This document shows, in pieces, positions 1 through 6,654 of a DNA stretch of 23,761 nucleotides. The first letter of the stretch is position 1; every line of letters starts with the position of its first letter. Under the pieces are notes generated by a model. The model did no database searches and was not told the DNA's origin. It worked only from the letters and a program-made list of their open reading frames with translations. The stretch is from VGRW01 sp041498295 (GTDB lineage Bacteria > Myxococcota_A > UBA9160 > SZUA-336). The position numbers and the translations under genes were made by a program. The stretch spans positions 1-23,761 of the forward strand of contig JBGQIB010000060.1 in NCBI GenBank assembly GCA_041498295.1, read 5' to 3'.

Positions 1-636
1 ACGCTCGATCTGTTCGTCGACTCACCGCTCACGATCGCGGCCGAGGTGCACGTTCCGATTCACCACGACTTGCTCTCCAAGAGCGGCGAGCTGCGCGCGA
101 TCCGCGCGGTGCACTCACACCCGCAGGCGCTGGCGCAGTGCCGCGCCTGGCTCGAGCTGAATCTCCCCAACGTCCCCCAGCAGACGACTCACTCGACCGC
201 ATTGGCCGCGGAGCTCGCCGGCCGCAACGAAGAGATCGCCGCGATCGCGAGCCCCGTCGCGGCGGAGCTCTACGGCCTGCGCGTGGTGCACTCGGGCATC
301 GAGGACCGGGTCGACAACACGACCCGCTTCCTGGTCATCGCCGTGCGCCCGCCGCGTCGCAGCTCGCGCGACATCACGTCCATCCTGTTCTCGATCAAGC
401 GCGATCAGGTCGGCGCGCTGTACAAGGCGCTCGAGCCGTTCTTCGAACACGCCGTGAACCTGACGCGCATCGAGTCGAGGCCGACACGCGTGCGCGCCTG
501 GGAGTACGTCTTCTTCTGCGACTTCGAAGGCCACATCGAGGACACGAAGGTCGCGGCGGCGATCGCCGAGCTGCAGCCGCGCTGCGACTTCGTGAAGGTG
601 CTCGGCAGTTACCCCGAAGCGGAGAGAACGCGGTGA
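1..636 (+). CDS. pheA: Prephenate dehydratase (P-protein), C-terminal part
   Basis: The 5' end lies outside the window; the frame is open from base 1. Prephenate dehydratase converts prephenate to phenylpyruvate, the committed step of phenylalanine synthesis. Visible are the end of the catalytic domain, including the conserved TRF motif (322-330) after a run of Asn-Thr, and then a C-terminal ACT domain from about 370. The ACT domain carries the GAL(Y) motif at about 412-423 and ESRP at about 472-483. In this family these two motifs form the allosteric phenylalanine-binding site, so feedback inhibition is likely retained. Whether an N-terminal chorismate mutase domain is fused cannot be seen. 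The stop overlaps the hisC start by four bases (GTGA), so the two genes are probably cotranscribed and translationally coupled. Identity is secure; only the extent is unknown. Confidence 0.95.
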   Translation, partial: TLDLFVDSPLTIAAEVHVPIHHDLLSKSGELRAIRAVHSHPQALAQCRAWLELNLPNVPQQTTHSTALAAELAGRNEEIAAIASPVAAELYGLRVVHSGIEDRVDNTTRFLVIAVRPPRRSSRDITSILFSIKRDQVGALYKALEPFFEHAVNLTRIESRPTRVRAWEYVFFCDFEGHIEDTKVAAAIAELQPRCDFVKVLGSYPEAERTR

Positions 637-1733
637 AGCTGCGCGAGCTCGTGAACCCGCACGTGCGCGATCTGGCGCCGTACGTCCCGGGAAAGCCGGT
701 CGAGGAGCTCGAGCGCGAGCTCGGCATCTCGGGCTCCGTGAAGCTGGCCTCGAACGAGAGCCCGATCGGGCCGTCGCGGCGCGCAGTCGAGGCGATCTTC
801 GCCGCGGCCGAGAACCTGAACCGCTACCCCGACGATACCTGCTTCGCGCTGCGCGGCGCGCTCGCGACACACCTCGGTGTCGCGCGCGATGCGCTCTGCT
901 TCGCCGGCGGCTCGGACGGCGTGCTCGACTTACTCGCGAAGTGCTTCCTCGCGCCCGGTGACGACGCGCTCTTCCCTTGGCCGAGCTTCGCCATGTACCC
1001 GATCATGACTCGCGGCGCGGGAGCGACTCCGGTGCAGGTGCCGCTCGACCGCGAGTACCGCGCCGACATCTCGGCGCTGCTGGCAGCAGTGACTCCGCGC
1101 ACGCGCCTGCTCGTGCTCGCCAACCCGAACAATCCGACCGGCACGTCGATCGGCGCCGCGGACTTCGCGCGCCTGGTGCGCGAGCTGCCGGAGCGCGTGG
1201 TGTTGGTCGCGGACGAGGCGTACGTCGAGTTCGTGCGCCGCTCCGACTTCCCGGACTCGGTCGCGGCGCTGCGCGAGCGGGAGACACTCGTGGTGCTGCG
1301 CACGTTCTCGAAGTCGCACGCGCTCGCGGGGCTGCGCGTCGGCTACGCGATCGCGAACCCGGAGCTGATCTCGTATCTCGAGCGCGCTCGCCACCCGTTC
1401 ATCGTGAACAGCCTCGCGCAGGTCGCGGCCGCGGCGGCGCTCGCGGACCGCGCGCACACGGCGCGCATCGCGAAGCTCACCCACGAGGGCATCGCGCAGA
1501 TCGAAGCCGGGCTGCGCGCGCAGGGTATTCCGTTCGCGCAGACGGACGCGAACTTTCTCCTGGTCGAAGTCGGTCCCGACGCCGACGCGCTTCAGGACCG
1601 GCTGTTGAAGCACGGCGTCATCACGCGCCCGCTCGGCGGCTTCGGCCTCTCGACCCACCTGCGCGTGTCGATCGGCACGCGCGAAGAGAACGAGCGCTTC
1701 CTCACCAGCCTGGCCGCCGAGCGCAAACGTTGA
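633..1733 (+). CDS. hisC: Histidinol-phosphate / aromatic aminotransferase
   Basis: This is a 366-residue fold-type I PLP aminotransferase of the HisC family, of normal length. The PLP lysine lies in FSKSHALAGLR (Lys about 227, with the phosphate-binding Arg about 235). The ANPNNPTG motif is at 163-170, and the Asp/Tyr pair that contacts the cofactor is in ADEAY (about 193-197). HisC transfers an amino group between glutamate and imidazole-acetol phosphate. Copies placed between pheA and tyrA commonly serve as aromatic aminotransferases for phenylpyruvate and 4-hydroxyphenylpyruvate. That role is inferred here from position, since no other his genes are in view. The GTG start at 633 overlaps the pheA stop and is preceded by GGAGAG at 621-626. 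The long upstream extension of this frame is only a shadow of pheA. Confidence 0.93.
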   Translation: MKLRELVNPHVRDLAPYVPGKPVEELERELGISGSVKLASNESPIGPSRRAVEAIFAAAENLNRYPDDTCFALRGALATHLGVARDALCFAGGSDGVLDLLAKCFLAPGDDALFPWPSFAMYPIMTRGAGATPVQVPLDREYRADISALLAAVTPRTRLLVLANPNNPTGTSIGAADFARLVRELPERVVLVADEAYVEFVRRSDFPDSVAALRERETLVVLRTFSKSHALAGLRVGYAIANPELISYLERARHPFIVNSLAQVAAAAALADRAHTARIAKLTHEGIAQIEAGLRAQGIPFAQTDANFLLVEVGPDADALQDRLLKHGVITRPLGGFGLSTHLRVSIGTREENERFLTSLAAERKR

Positions 1734-2596
1734 GCCGCCCCGTCGTCGGGCGCTTGGCGGTCATTGGAATGGGGCTCATGGGCGGGTCGGTCGCCCTTGC
1801 CGCGCTCCAACGCGGCGCCGCGGCCGAGGTTCGAGGGGTCGACCCGGCGCTCGACAGCGCGGGGCCTGTTCCGCTGATCTCGCCGGCAGAGGCGGCCGCC
1901 TGGGCCGATTTGCTCGTGCTCGCGGTCCCGATCGATGCGATGGCAGACGTCATGCGCAGCCTGGCGCCCCATCTACGAGCGGAGACGCTGCTGACCGATC
2001 TGGCCAGCGTGAAGGCGCCGGTGGCGGAGCTGGCGCGGCGCCATCTGCCACGGCCCGATCAGGTCGTCGGTGCACACCCCATGACAGGCAGCCACGCGCT
2101 GGGCTTTGCGGCCGCGGATCCCGAGTTGTTTGCCGGCGCGCCGTGCATCCTGGCCCTCTCCGGCGGCGAGGCCCCTTATGTGGTGGACCGGATTGAGGAA
2201 TTCTGGCAGTGTCTCGGTGCCTTCACGGTTCGGAAGTCGCCCGAGGAGCACGACGCCATCGCAGCCGCGCTCTCGCACCTACCTCATGTGGTCGCGTTCG
2301 CGTACGCAATGGGGCTCCCGGGAGACGAGAGACTCGAGCTAGCGGGACCGGGACTGCGCGATTTCATCCGCATCGCGCGATCCAACCCCAAGCTCTGGTG
2401 CGAGATTTTGCTCATGAATCGCAAGTGCGTCGCCGAAGAAGCAGCGCGCTTCACGAAGAACCTGGGGGCAATCCTAGAGGCATTGGAACGCGCGGATCGA
2501 CCGGAGCTCGAGCGGGTGCTCGAGGAAGGTCGGGCGAGCGTGAACGAACTCGACCGACGACAGCGAACGAAACCGACAGGAGAACGACGCAAGTAA
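1730..2596 (+). CDS. tyrA: Prephenate dehydrogenase
   Basis: The protein is 288 residues if it starts at TTG 1730, which overlaps the hisC stop in a TTGA junction. It oxidatively decarboxylates prephenate to 4-hydroxyphenylpyruvate with NAD(P), the committed tyrosine step. The N-terminal Rossmann motif GMGLMGGS lies at about 13-20. The substrate-site motif HPMTGSH is at 116-122. A conserved SHLPH helix (182-186) begins the C-terminal dimerisation domain. No ACT domain follows, and no aroA domain is fused as in some gammaproteobacteria. The alternative start TTG 1754 would cut the residues before the first beta strand and has no better ribosome site. The stop codon shares one base with the rpsA ATG (TAATG), an unusually tight link between a biosynthetic gene and a ribosomal protein gene. 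Confidence 0.93.
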   Translation: MSRPVVGRLAVIGMGLMGGSVALAALQRGAAAEVRGVDPALDSAGPVPLISPAEAAAWADLLVLAVPIDAMADVMRSLAPHLRAETLLTDLASVKAPVAELARRHLPRPDQVVGAHPMTGSHALGFAAADPELFAGAPCILALSGGEAPYVVDRIEEFWQCLGAFTVRKSPEEHDAIAAALSHLPHVVAFAYAMGLPGDERLELAGPGLRDFIRIARSNPKLWCEILLMNRKCVAEEAARFTKNLGAILEALERADRPELERVLEEGRASVNELDRRQRTKPTGERRK

Positions 2597-4323
2597 TGTC
2601 AGCCCAAGCGCAAACCCCCGCCGAAGAGACCTTCGCAGAGCTCTTCGAGAGCAGTCAGTCACTCGTGAAGGAAGGGCAGGTCGTCATCGGCACCGTGCTC
2701 TCCGTGGATTCGGAACACGTCCTCGTCGACGTGGGCTGCAAATCCGAAGGCATGATCGCCACCTGGGAATTCGCCGACGATGACGGCATCGCGCGCATCG
2801 AGGTCGGCCAGAAGGTGGACGTGCTCGTCGAGCAGTCCGAGAACGACGACGGCGTCATCGTCCTCTCCAAGGAGAAGGCGGACAGACTGCGCGTTTGGGA
2901 TCACCTGCAGAGCGCATACGACAACTCGGAAGTCGTTGAAGGCGTGATCAACGGGCGCGTGAAGGGTGGTCTCTCGGTGAACCTGAAGGGCGTGAAGGCG
3001 TTCCTGCCCGGATCGCAGGTCGACCTCCGCCCCGTGCGCAACCTCGACCGCATGATCGGCGAGCCGCACAAGTTCAAGATCATCAAGTTCAACAAGCGCC
3101 GCGGAAACATCGTGTTGTCGCGCCGCGCGCTGCTCGAGACGGAGCGCCAGTCACTGCGCCAGAAGACGCTCGAGATCCTGAAGGAAGGCCTCGTCGTCGA
3201 GGGCATCGTCAAGAACATCACCGACTACGGTGCGTTCATCGATCTCGGCGGCATCGACGGGCTGCTGCACATCACGGACATGTCGTGGGGCCGCATCTCG
3301 CATCCGTCCGAAGTCTTCCAGGTCGGCGATCAGGTCCGGGTTCGCGTGTTGAAGTTCGATCCCGAGACCGAGCGCGTCTCGCTGGGCCTGAAGCAGACGC
3401 AGCCGGATCCGTGGATCTCGATCGGCGATCGCTATCCGATCGGCCTGCGCATCCGCGGCAAGGTCGTGTCGCTGGCGGACTACGGCGCGTTCGTGGAGCT
3501 CGAGCCGGGCATCGAGGGCTTGATCCACATCTCGGAGATGAGCTGGACCAAGCGCGTGAAGCACCCGTCGAAGGTGGTCGCGATCGGTGACGAGGTCGAC
3601 GTACTCGTGCTCGAAGTCGATCCGCAGAACCGCAAGATCTCGCTCGGCATGAAGCAGACCGAGCCCAACCCGTGGTCGCTGCTCGAGGAGCGCTACCCGA
3701 TGGGCACGAAGGTGCACGGCGTCGTGCGCAACGTGACCAACTTCGGCGTCTTCGTTGGCATCGAGGACGGGATCGACGGCCTGATCCACGTCTCGGACAT
3801 CTCGTGGACCCAGAAGATCCGCGACCCGAAGGAGCTGTTCAAGAAGGGCGACGAGCTCGAGGCGATGGTCCTCAAGGTCGACACGGAGAGCGAGAAGTTC
3901 TCCCTCGGCCTGAAGCAGCTCCAGCCGAATCCCTGGGACGAGGTGCCGCGCAAGTATCCGGTCGGCTCCAAGATCAAGGGCAAGGTCACGAGCATCGCCG
4001 ACTTCGGCGTGTTCGTGGAAGTGGAAGAGGGCATCGAGGGCTTGGTGTACGCGTCCGAAGTCGGCCGCAACGTCGAGAATCTCGCCGACGTATGCAAAGT
4101 CGGCGACGAGGTGGAAGCCCTCGTGGTTCGCGTAGACGCGTCCGAGCAGAAGATCGCCCTGTCGATGCGCGCGATTGCGGAGCGCGAGGAACGCGCAGCG
4201 ATCAAGCGCGTCGCCTCCCAATCGGGCACGCAGAAGGCGACGCTCGGTGACCTGTTCTCGTCCGACGCCCTCTCGAAGCTGCGCGGAGGCGGCTCCAGCG
4301 GCACGAGCGGCGAGGACACGTGA
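2596..4323 (+). CDS. rpsA: 30S ribosomal protein S1
   Basis: This 575-residue protein has six S1 (OB-fold) RNA-binding repeats at about 27-92, 112-178, 199-267, 284-354, 371-441 and 458-525. Repeats 3-5 are the most regular (YGAFIDLGG, YGAFVELEPG, FGVFVGIEDG). S1 delivers mRNA to the 30S subunit and is essential in Gram-negative bacteria. Two divergent N-terminal repeats (ribosome docking) followed by four similar mRNA-binding repeats match the E. coli arrangement and length (557 residues). The C-terminal tail is Gly/Ser-rich. ATG 2596 is preceded by AGGAGA at 2578-2583. It lies directly on the tyrA stop. The cmk gene that usually precedes rpsA is missing. Expression could depend in part on readthrough from the aromatic genes, although an internal promoter within tyrA is possible. 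Confidence 0.97.
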   Translation: MSAQAQTPAEETFAELFESSQSLVKEGQVVIGTVLSVDSEHVLVDVGCKSEGMIATWEFADDDGIARIEVGQKVDVLVEQSENDDGVIVLSKEKADRLRVWDHLQSAYDNSEVVEGVINGRVKGGLSVNLKGVKAFLPGSQVDLRPVRNLDRMIGEPHKFKIIKFNKRRGNIVLSRRALLETERQSLRQKTLEILKEGLVVEGIVKNITDYGAFIDLGGIDGLLHITDMSWGRISHPSEVFQVGDQVRVRVLKFDPETERVSLGLKQTQPDPWISIGDRYPIGLRIRGKVVSLADYGAFVELEPGIEGLIHISEMSWTKRVKHPSKVVAIGDEVDVLVLEVDPQNRKISLGMKQTEPNPWSLLEERYPMGTKVHGVVRNVTNFGVFVGIEDGIDGLIHVSDISWTQKIRDPKELFKKGDELEAMVLKVDTESEKFSLGLKQLQPNPWDEVPRKYPVGSKIKGKVTSIADFGVFVEVEEGIEGLVYASEVGRNVENLADVCKVGDEVEALVVRVDASEQKIALSMRAIAEREERAAIKRVASQSGTQKATLGDLFSSDALSKLRGGGSSGTSGEDT

Positions 4324-4370
4324 GCGCAAAACCTTAGTACGGAGAAACGCGGGTGGGGGACCTCTCCGGA

Positions 4371-4712
4371 ATGACCAAGAGTGACCTGATCGAGCGTGTC
4401 GCGGTCAAAGTTCCGCACATCTCGAAAAAGGACACAGAGACCGTCGTCAACACGATCTTCGACTGCATGACCGAGTCACTGCGCAAGGGTGACCGCATCG
4501 AGATCCGTGGCTTCGGGAGCTTCCAGGTCAAAGTGCGCGAAGCGCGCGAAGGCCGGAACCCGAAGACCGGCGAGGAAGTGAAGATTCCCGCGAAGCGGAC
4601 GCCGTTCTTCAAGGTCGGCAAAGAGCTGAAAGAGCGGATCGAGGCGAAGCGGAAGCAGGAAGTCGGGAGCGCCGGCGCGCGACCCAGCGCCGGCGCGGGC
4701 CCTCGCACCTGA
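4371..4712 (+). CDS. ihfB: Integration host factor beta / HU-family DNA-binding protein
   Basis: The gene encodes a 113-residue HU/IHF-fold nucleoid protein. The stretch RIEIRGFGSF (42-51) and the DNA-arm motif GRNPKTGEEV (61-70), with the intercalating Pro64, closely match IHF-beta. IHF bends DNA sharply and assists transcription, replication and recombination. Its position right after rpsA is the conserved proteobacterial arrangement. The ATG at 4371 gives the canonical MTKS N-terminus. An in-frame GTG at 4353 has a better ribosome site (GGAG at 4341-4344) and would add six residues, so the start is open. About 20 extra residues after the HU fold (Lys/Arg, then Ala/Gly/Pro) are encoded by a repeat that can form a strong hairpin. 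The alpha partner is not in the window. Confidence 0.9.
   Translation: MTKSDLIERVAVKVPHISKKDTETVVNTIFDCMTESLRKGDRIEIRGFGSFQVKVREAREGRNPKTGEEVKIPAKRTPFFKVGKELKERIEAKRKQEVGSAGARPSAGAGPRT
4669..4696 (+). repeat. Tandem self-complementary decamer forming a 10-bp hairpin in ihfB 3' end
   Basis: The palindrome GCGCCGGCGC occurs at 4669-4678 and again at 4687-4696. The two copies pair perfectly into a 10-bp all-GC stem with an 8-nt loop. The element encodes the Ala/Gly tail of ihfB and ends 29 bases before the next start codon. No U-tract follows, so it is not a standard intrinsic terminator. A role in transcript stability or processing between ihfB and the HIT gene is inference. Confidence 0.5.
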
Positions 4713-4725
4713 GGCCGTACCCGAC

Positions 4726-5244
4726 GTGAGCGCAGCCGACACCGACGAGCGTCGGCCGCTCTGGGCGCCGTGGCGCGTCGAGTACATCGAGGCGGCTCGC
4801 GGGGCGCAGCGCTGCATCTTCTGCGAGCCCGATCCGCCCGTGGTCGATCGCGCGCGTCTGATACTGCACCGCGGGCGCGGAGTCTTCGTGCTCCTCAATC
4901 GCTTCCCGTACGCGCCGGGCCACCTGATGGTCGCCCCGTTCGCGCACCGCGCACGCATCGACGAGCTCGACGCGTCCACGCAGGCCGAGCTGATGTCGCT
5001 CTTGGGGCGCTCCGCACGGATTCTCGAGACGACTTACAATTGCGACGGCCTGAACGTGGGCGCGAACCTCGGCGCCGCCGCGGGCGCGGGCTTCGCCGAT
5101 CACGTCCATTTCCACCTCGTGCCGCGCTGGAGAGGCGACGTGAACTTCATGACGACCGTCGGGGAGACTCGCGTGATTCCGACTCACATCGAGCGTAGCT
5201 TCGACGAGCTCCTGCCGGCGTTCGCGGCGGAGGTGAAGCGGTGA
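4726..5244 (+). CDS. HIT-family protein, AP4A phosphorylase-like
   Basis: The 172-residue protein has the histidine-triad motif HVHFHLVPR at about 126-134 (His126, His128, His130; His128 would be the catalytic nucleophile by family analogy). It also has the N-terminal signature LWAPWRVEYI (12-21) followed by a Cys-x-x-Cys pair (30-33) that often binds zinc. This combination is typical of bacterial and actinobacterial FHIT-like proteins. Some of these are diadenosine tetraphosphate (AP4A) phosphorylases and others nucleotide hydrolases. Exact activity cannot be assigned from sequence. The start is GTG 4726; its stop overlaps the lapA start (GTGA), so it is in the same operon. In the best-known version of this cluster no HIT gene separates ihfB from lapA, so this is a local addition. 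Confidence 0.85.
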   Translation: MSAADTDERRPLWAPWRVEYIEAARGAQRCIFCEPDPPVVDRARLILHRGRGVFVLLNRFPYAPGHLMVAPFAHRARIDELDASTQAELMSLLGRSARILETTYNCDGLNVGANLGAAAGAGFADHVHFHLVPRWRGDVNFMTTVGETRVIPTHIERSFDELLPAFAAEVKR

Positions 5245-5561
5245 GAGCCTGGGGAACGCTGGTCGTTGGCGCGCTCTTGGCCGCCCTCGTCGTGACGCTC
5301 GTGTTGCGCAACGGGCAGGAGGTCAGCGTCGATCTCCTGGTCATGACCTGGCCGACGAAGCTCTGGGGCGCGTTGGTGGCCTCGGCGATCATCGGGGCGG
5401 GGGCGACGGCGAGCTTTCTGCTGTGGCCGATGGCGCGTCTGAACCTGCGCGCGCGGAGACACCAGAAGCGCATCGCCGAGCTGGAGCAGGAGGTGCACGG
5501 TCTGCGCACCCTCCCGATCGCGAACGACACCGTGAACTCGTCGAGCGCGAAGAAGGTCTAG
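5241..5561 (+). CDS. lapA: LapA-domain inner-membrane protein
   Basis: A 106-residue protein with two hydrophobic segments (about 5-22 and 39-63) separated by a short loop with NGQEVSVDLL, and a cytoplasmic basic coiled-coil tail (about 66-90). This matches the LapA/DUF1049 family. In E. coli, LapA partners with LapB in lipopolysaccharide assembly and control of LpxC turnover by FtsH. The start at GTG 5241 overlaps the preceding stop. lapB follows after one intervening base, in the conserved order. Family membership is well supported by topology, length and context; the detailed role in this organism is inferred. Confidence 0.85.
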   Translation: MRAWGTLVVGALLAALVVTLVLRNGQEVSVDLLVMTWPTKLWGALVASAIIGAGATASFLLWPMARLNLRARRHQKRIAELEQEVHGLRTLPIANDTVNSSSAKKV

Positions 5562-5562
5562 C

Positions 5563-6654
5563 TTGCGCGACTGGCTGCGGCGTCGGCGGGCGACCAAGAG
5601 CGCCCCCGACCGCTCACCGACGGCGCAGCTGCGCAGCGCCCTCCACTTGGTGCTCGCCGGCGATCTCTCCGCCGCCGAAGCGGCGCTCGCCGAAGCGGCG
5701 CGCGTCGACTCCTCGTCGTCGGACGTGTATCTCGCGCTCGCGAATCTCTATCGGCTGCGCGGCGACATCGGCCGCGCGATTCAGATTCACCAGAACCTGC
5801 TGCTGCGCCCGGACATCGCCGAAGAGCTGCGCCGCGAAGCGCTGCTCGGGCTCGCGCTCGACTTCCGTGCAGGTGGCTTTCTGAAGCGCTCCGCAGCGTC
5901 GTTCCAGGACCTGCTGCAGCTCGAGCCCGAGAACTTGCAGGCGCTGCGCGCGCTCGAGCGCATCCGCATCGAGAGCGGTGACTGGGAAGGCGCGGTCGAG
6001 ATTCGCAACCGGATCGGCGCGCGGGACCCGGCCACGCCCAAGATCCTCGCGCATCTCTGGACGGGTCACGGACGCGCGCGCGCGGCGCGTGGCGTCGAGG
6101 CGGAGGCGCGGCGCGCGTTCAAGCGAGCGATCGGGCAAGATCCCGACTGCGCGGAGGCGTATCTCGCGCTCGGCGATCAGCGTTTGCGCGAGGCCAGCGT
6201 GAAGAAGGCGGCCGGCCTGTTTCGGCGCGCGCTGGGCCTGCATCCCGCGATCGGGCGGCTCGTGTACCCACGGCTCTGGGAAGCGCACGGCAAGCTCGCG
6301 GACCTGGCTGGCCTCGAGAGCATCCTGCGCGAGCGCACCGAAGCCGAGCCCGACGACGCCGACGCGGCGCTCTGGCTCGCGCGCGCGATCGCGGCGCAGT
6401 CACGGCCAGACCAAGCGCTCGCGCTGCTGCGGCGCCTCTTGGATCGCGACCCGGCGGAGCTCGCGGTGCACGCGGAGATCGGTCGCGTCCTACTCCACGA
6501 GAGCCGCGATGCGGATGCGAAGAAAGCGTTCGAAGAGCTGCTCGAACGCTTGCCGACGGAGCCGCACCGGCTCGCGTGTCGCGGCTGCGGCGCGCAAGAC
6601 ATCACGCTCCACTTCCGTTGCCCGCAGTGCGGAGAGTGGGACAGCTTCAACTGA
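5563..6654 (+). CDS. lapB: LapB-like TPR/rubredoxin-type protein, no membrane anchor
   Basis: This 363-residue tetratricopeptide-repeat protein has repeats from about 20 to 330 and a C-terminal zinc-ribbon (rubredoxin-like) module with CRGC (339-342) and CPQC (353-356). That is the architecture of LapB/YciM, which in E. coli binds FtsH and promotes LpxC degradation. The C-terminal tetracysteine and the adjacent lapA make the assignment firm. Unlike E. coli LapB it begins with a basic, non-hydrophobic segment (MRDWLRRRRA) and has no transmembrane helix. The frame has a stop at 5533-5535 and no other start before TTG 5563, so an anchor cannot be recovered upstream. It may be held at the membrane by LapA or act in the cytosol. 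Its 3' end overlaps the convergent kinase gene by eight bases. Confidence 0.88.
   Translation: MRDWLRRRRATKSAPDRSPTAQLRSALHLVLAGDLSAAEAALAEAARVDSSSSDVYLALANLYRLRGDIGRAIQIHQNLLLRPDIAEELRREALLGLALDFRAGGFLKRSAASFQDLLQLEPENLQALRALERIRIESGDWEGAVEIRNRIGARDPATPKILAHLWTGHGRARAARGVEAEARRAFKRAIGQDPDCAEAYLALGDQRLREASVKKAAGLFRRALGLHPAIGRLVYPRLWEAHGKLADLAGLESILRERTEAEPDDADAALWLARAIAAQSRPDQALALLRRLLDRDPAELAVHAEIGRVLLHESRDADAKKAFEELLERLPTEPHRLACRGCGAQDITLHFRCPQCGEWDSFN

Noticed and set aside
408..423. GALY instead of GALV in the PheA ACT domain as loss of feedback control
   Set aside because: The last position varies in the family and ESRP is intact, so there is no ground to claim desensitisation.
115..870. 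Long reverse-strand open frame opposite pheA/hisC, and many similar ones
   Set aside because: GC-rich third positions create long Arg/Ala-rich shadow frames; known protein motifs all lie in the other frame.
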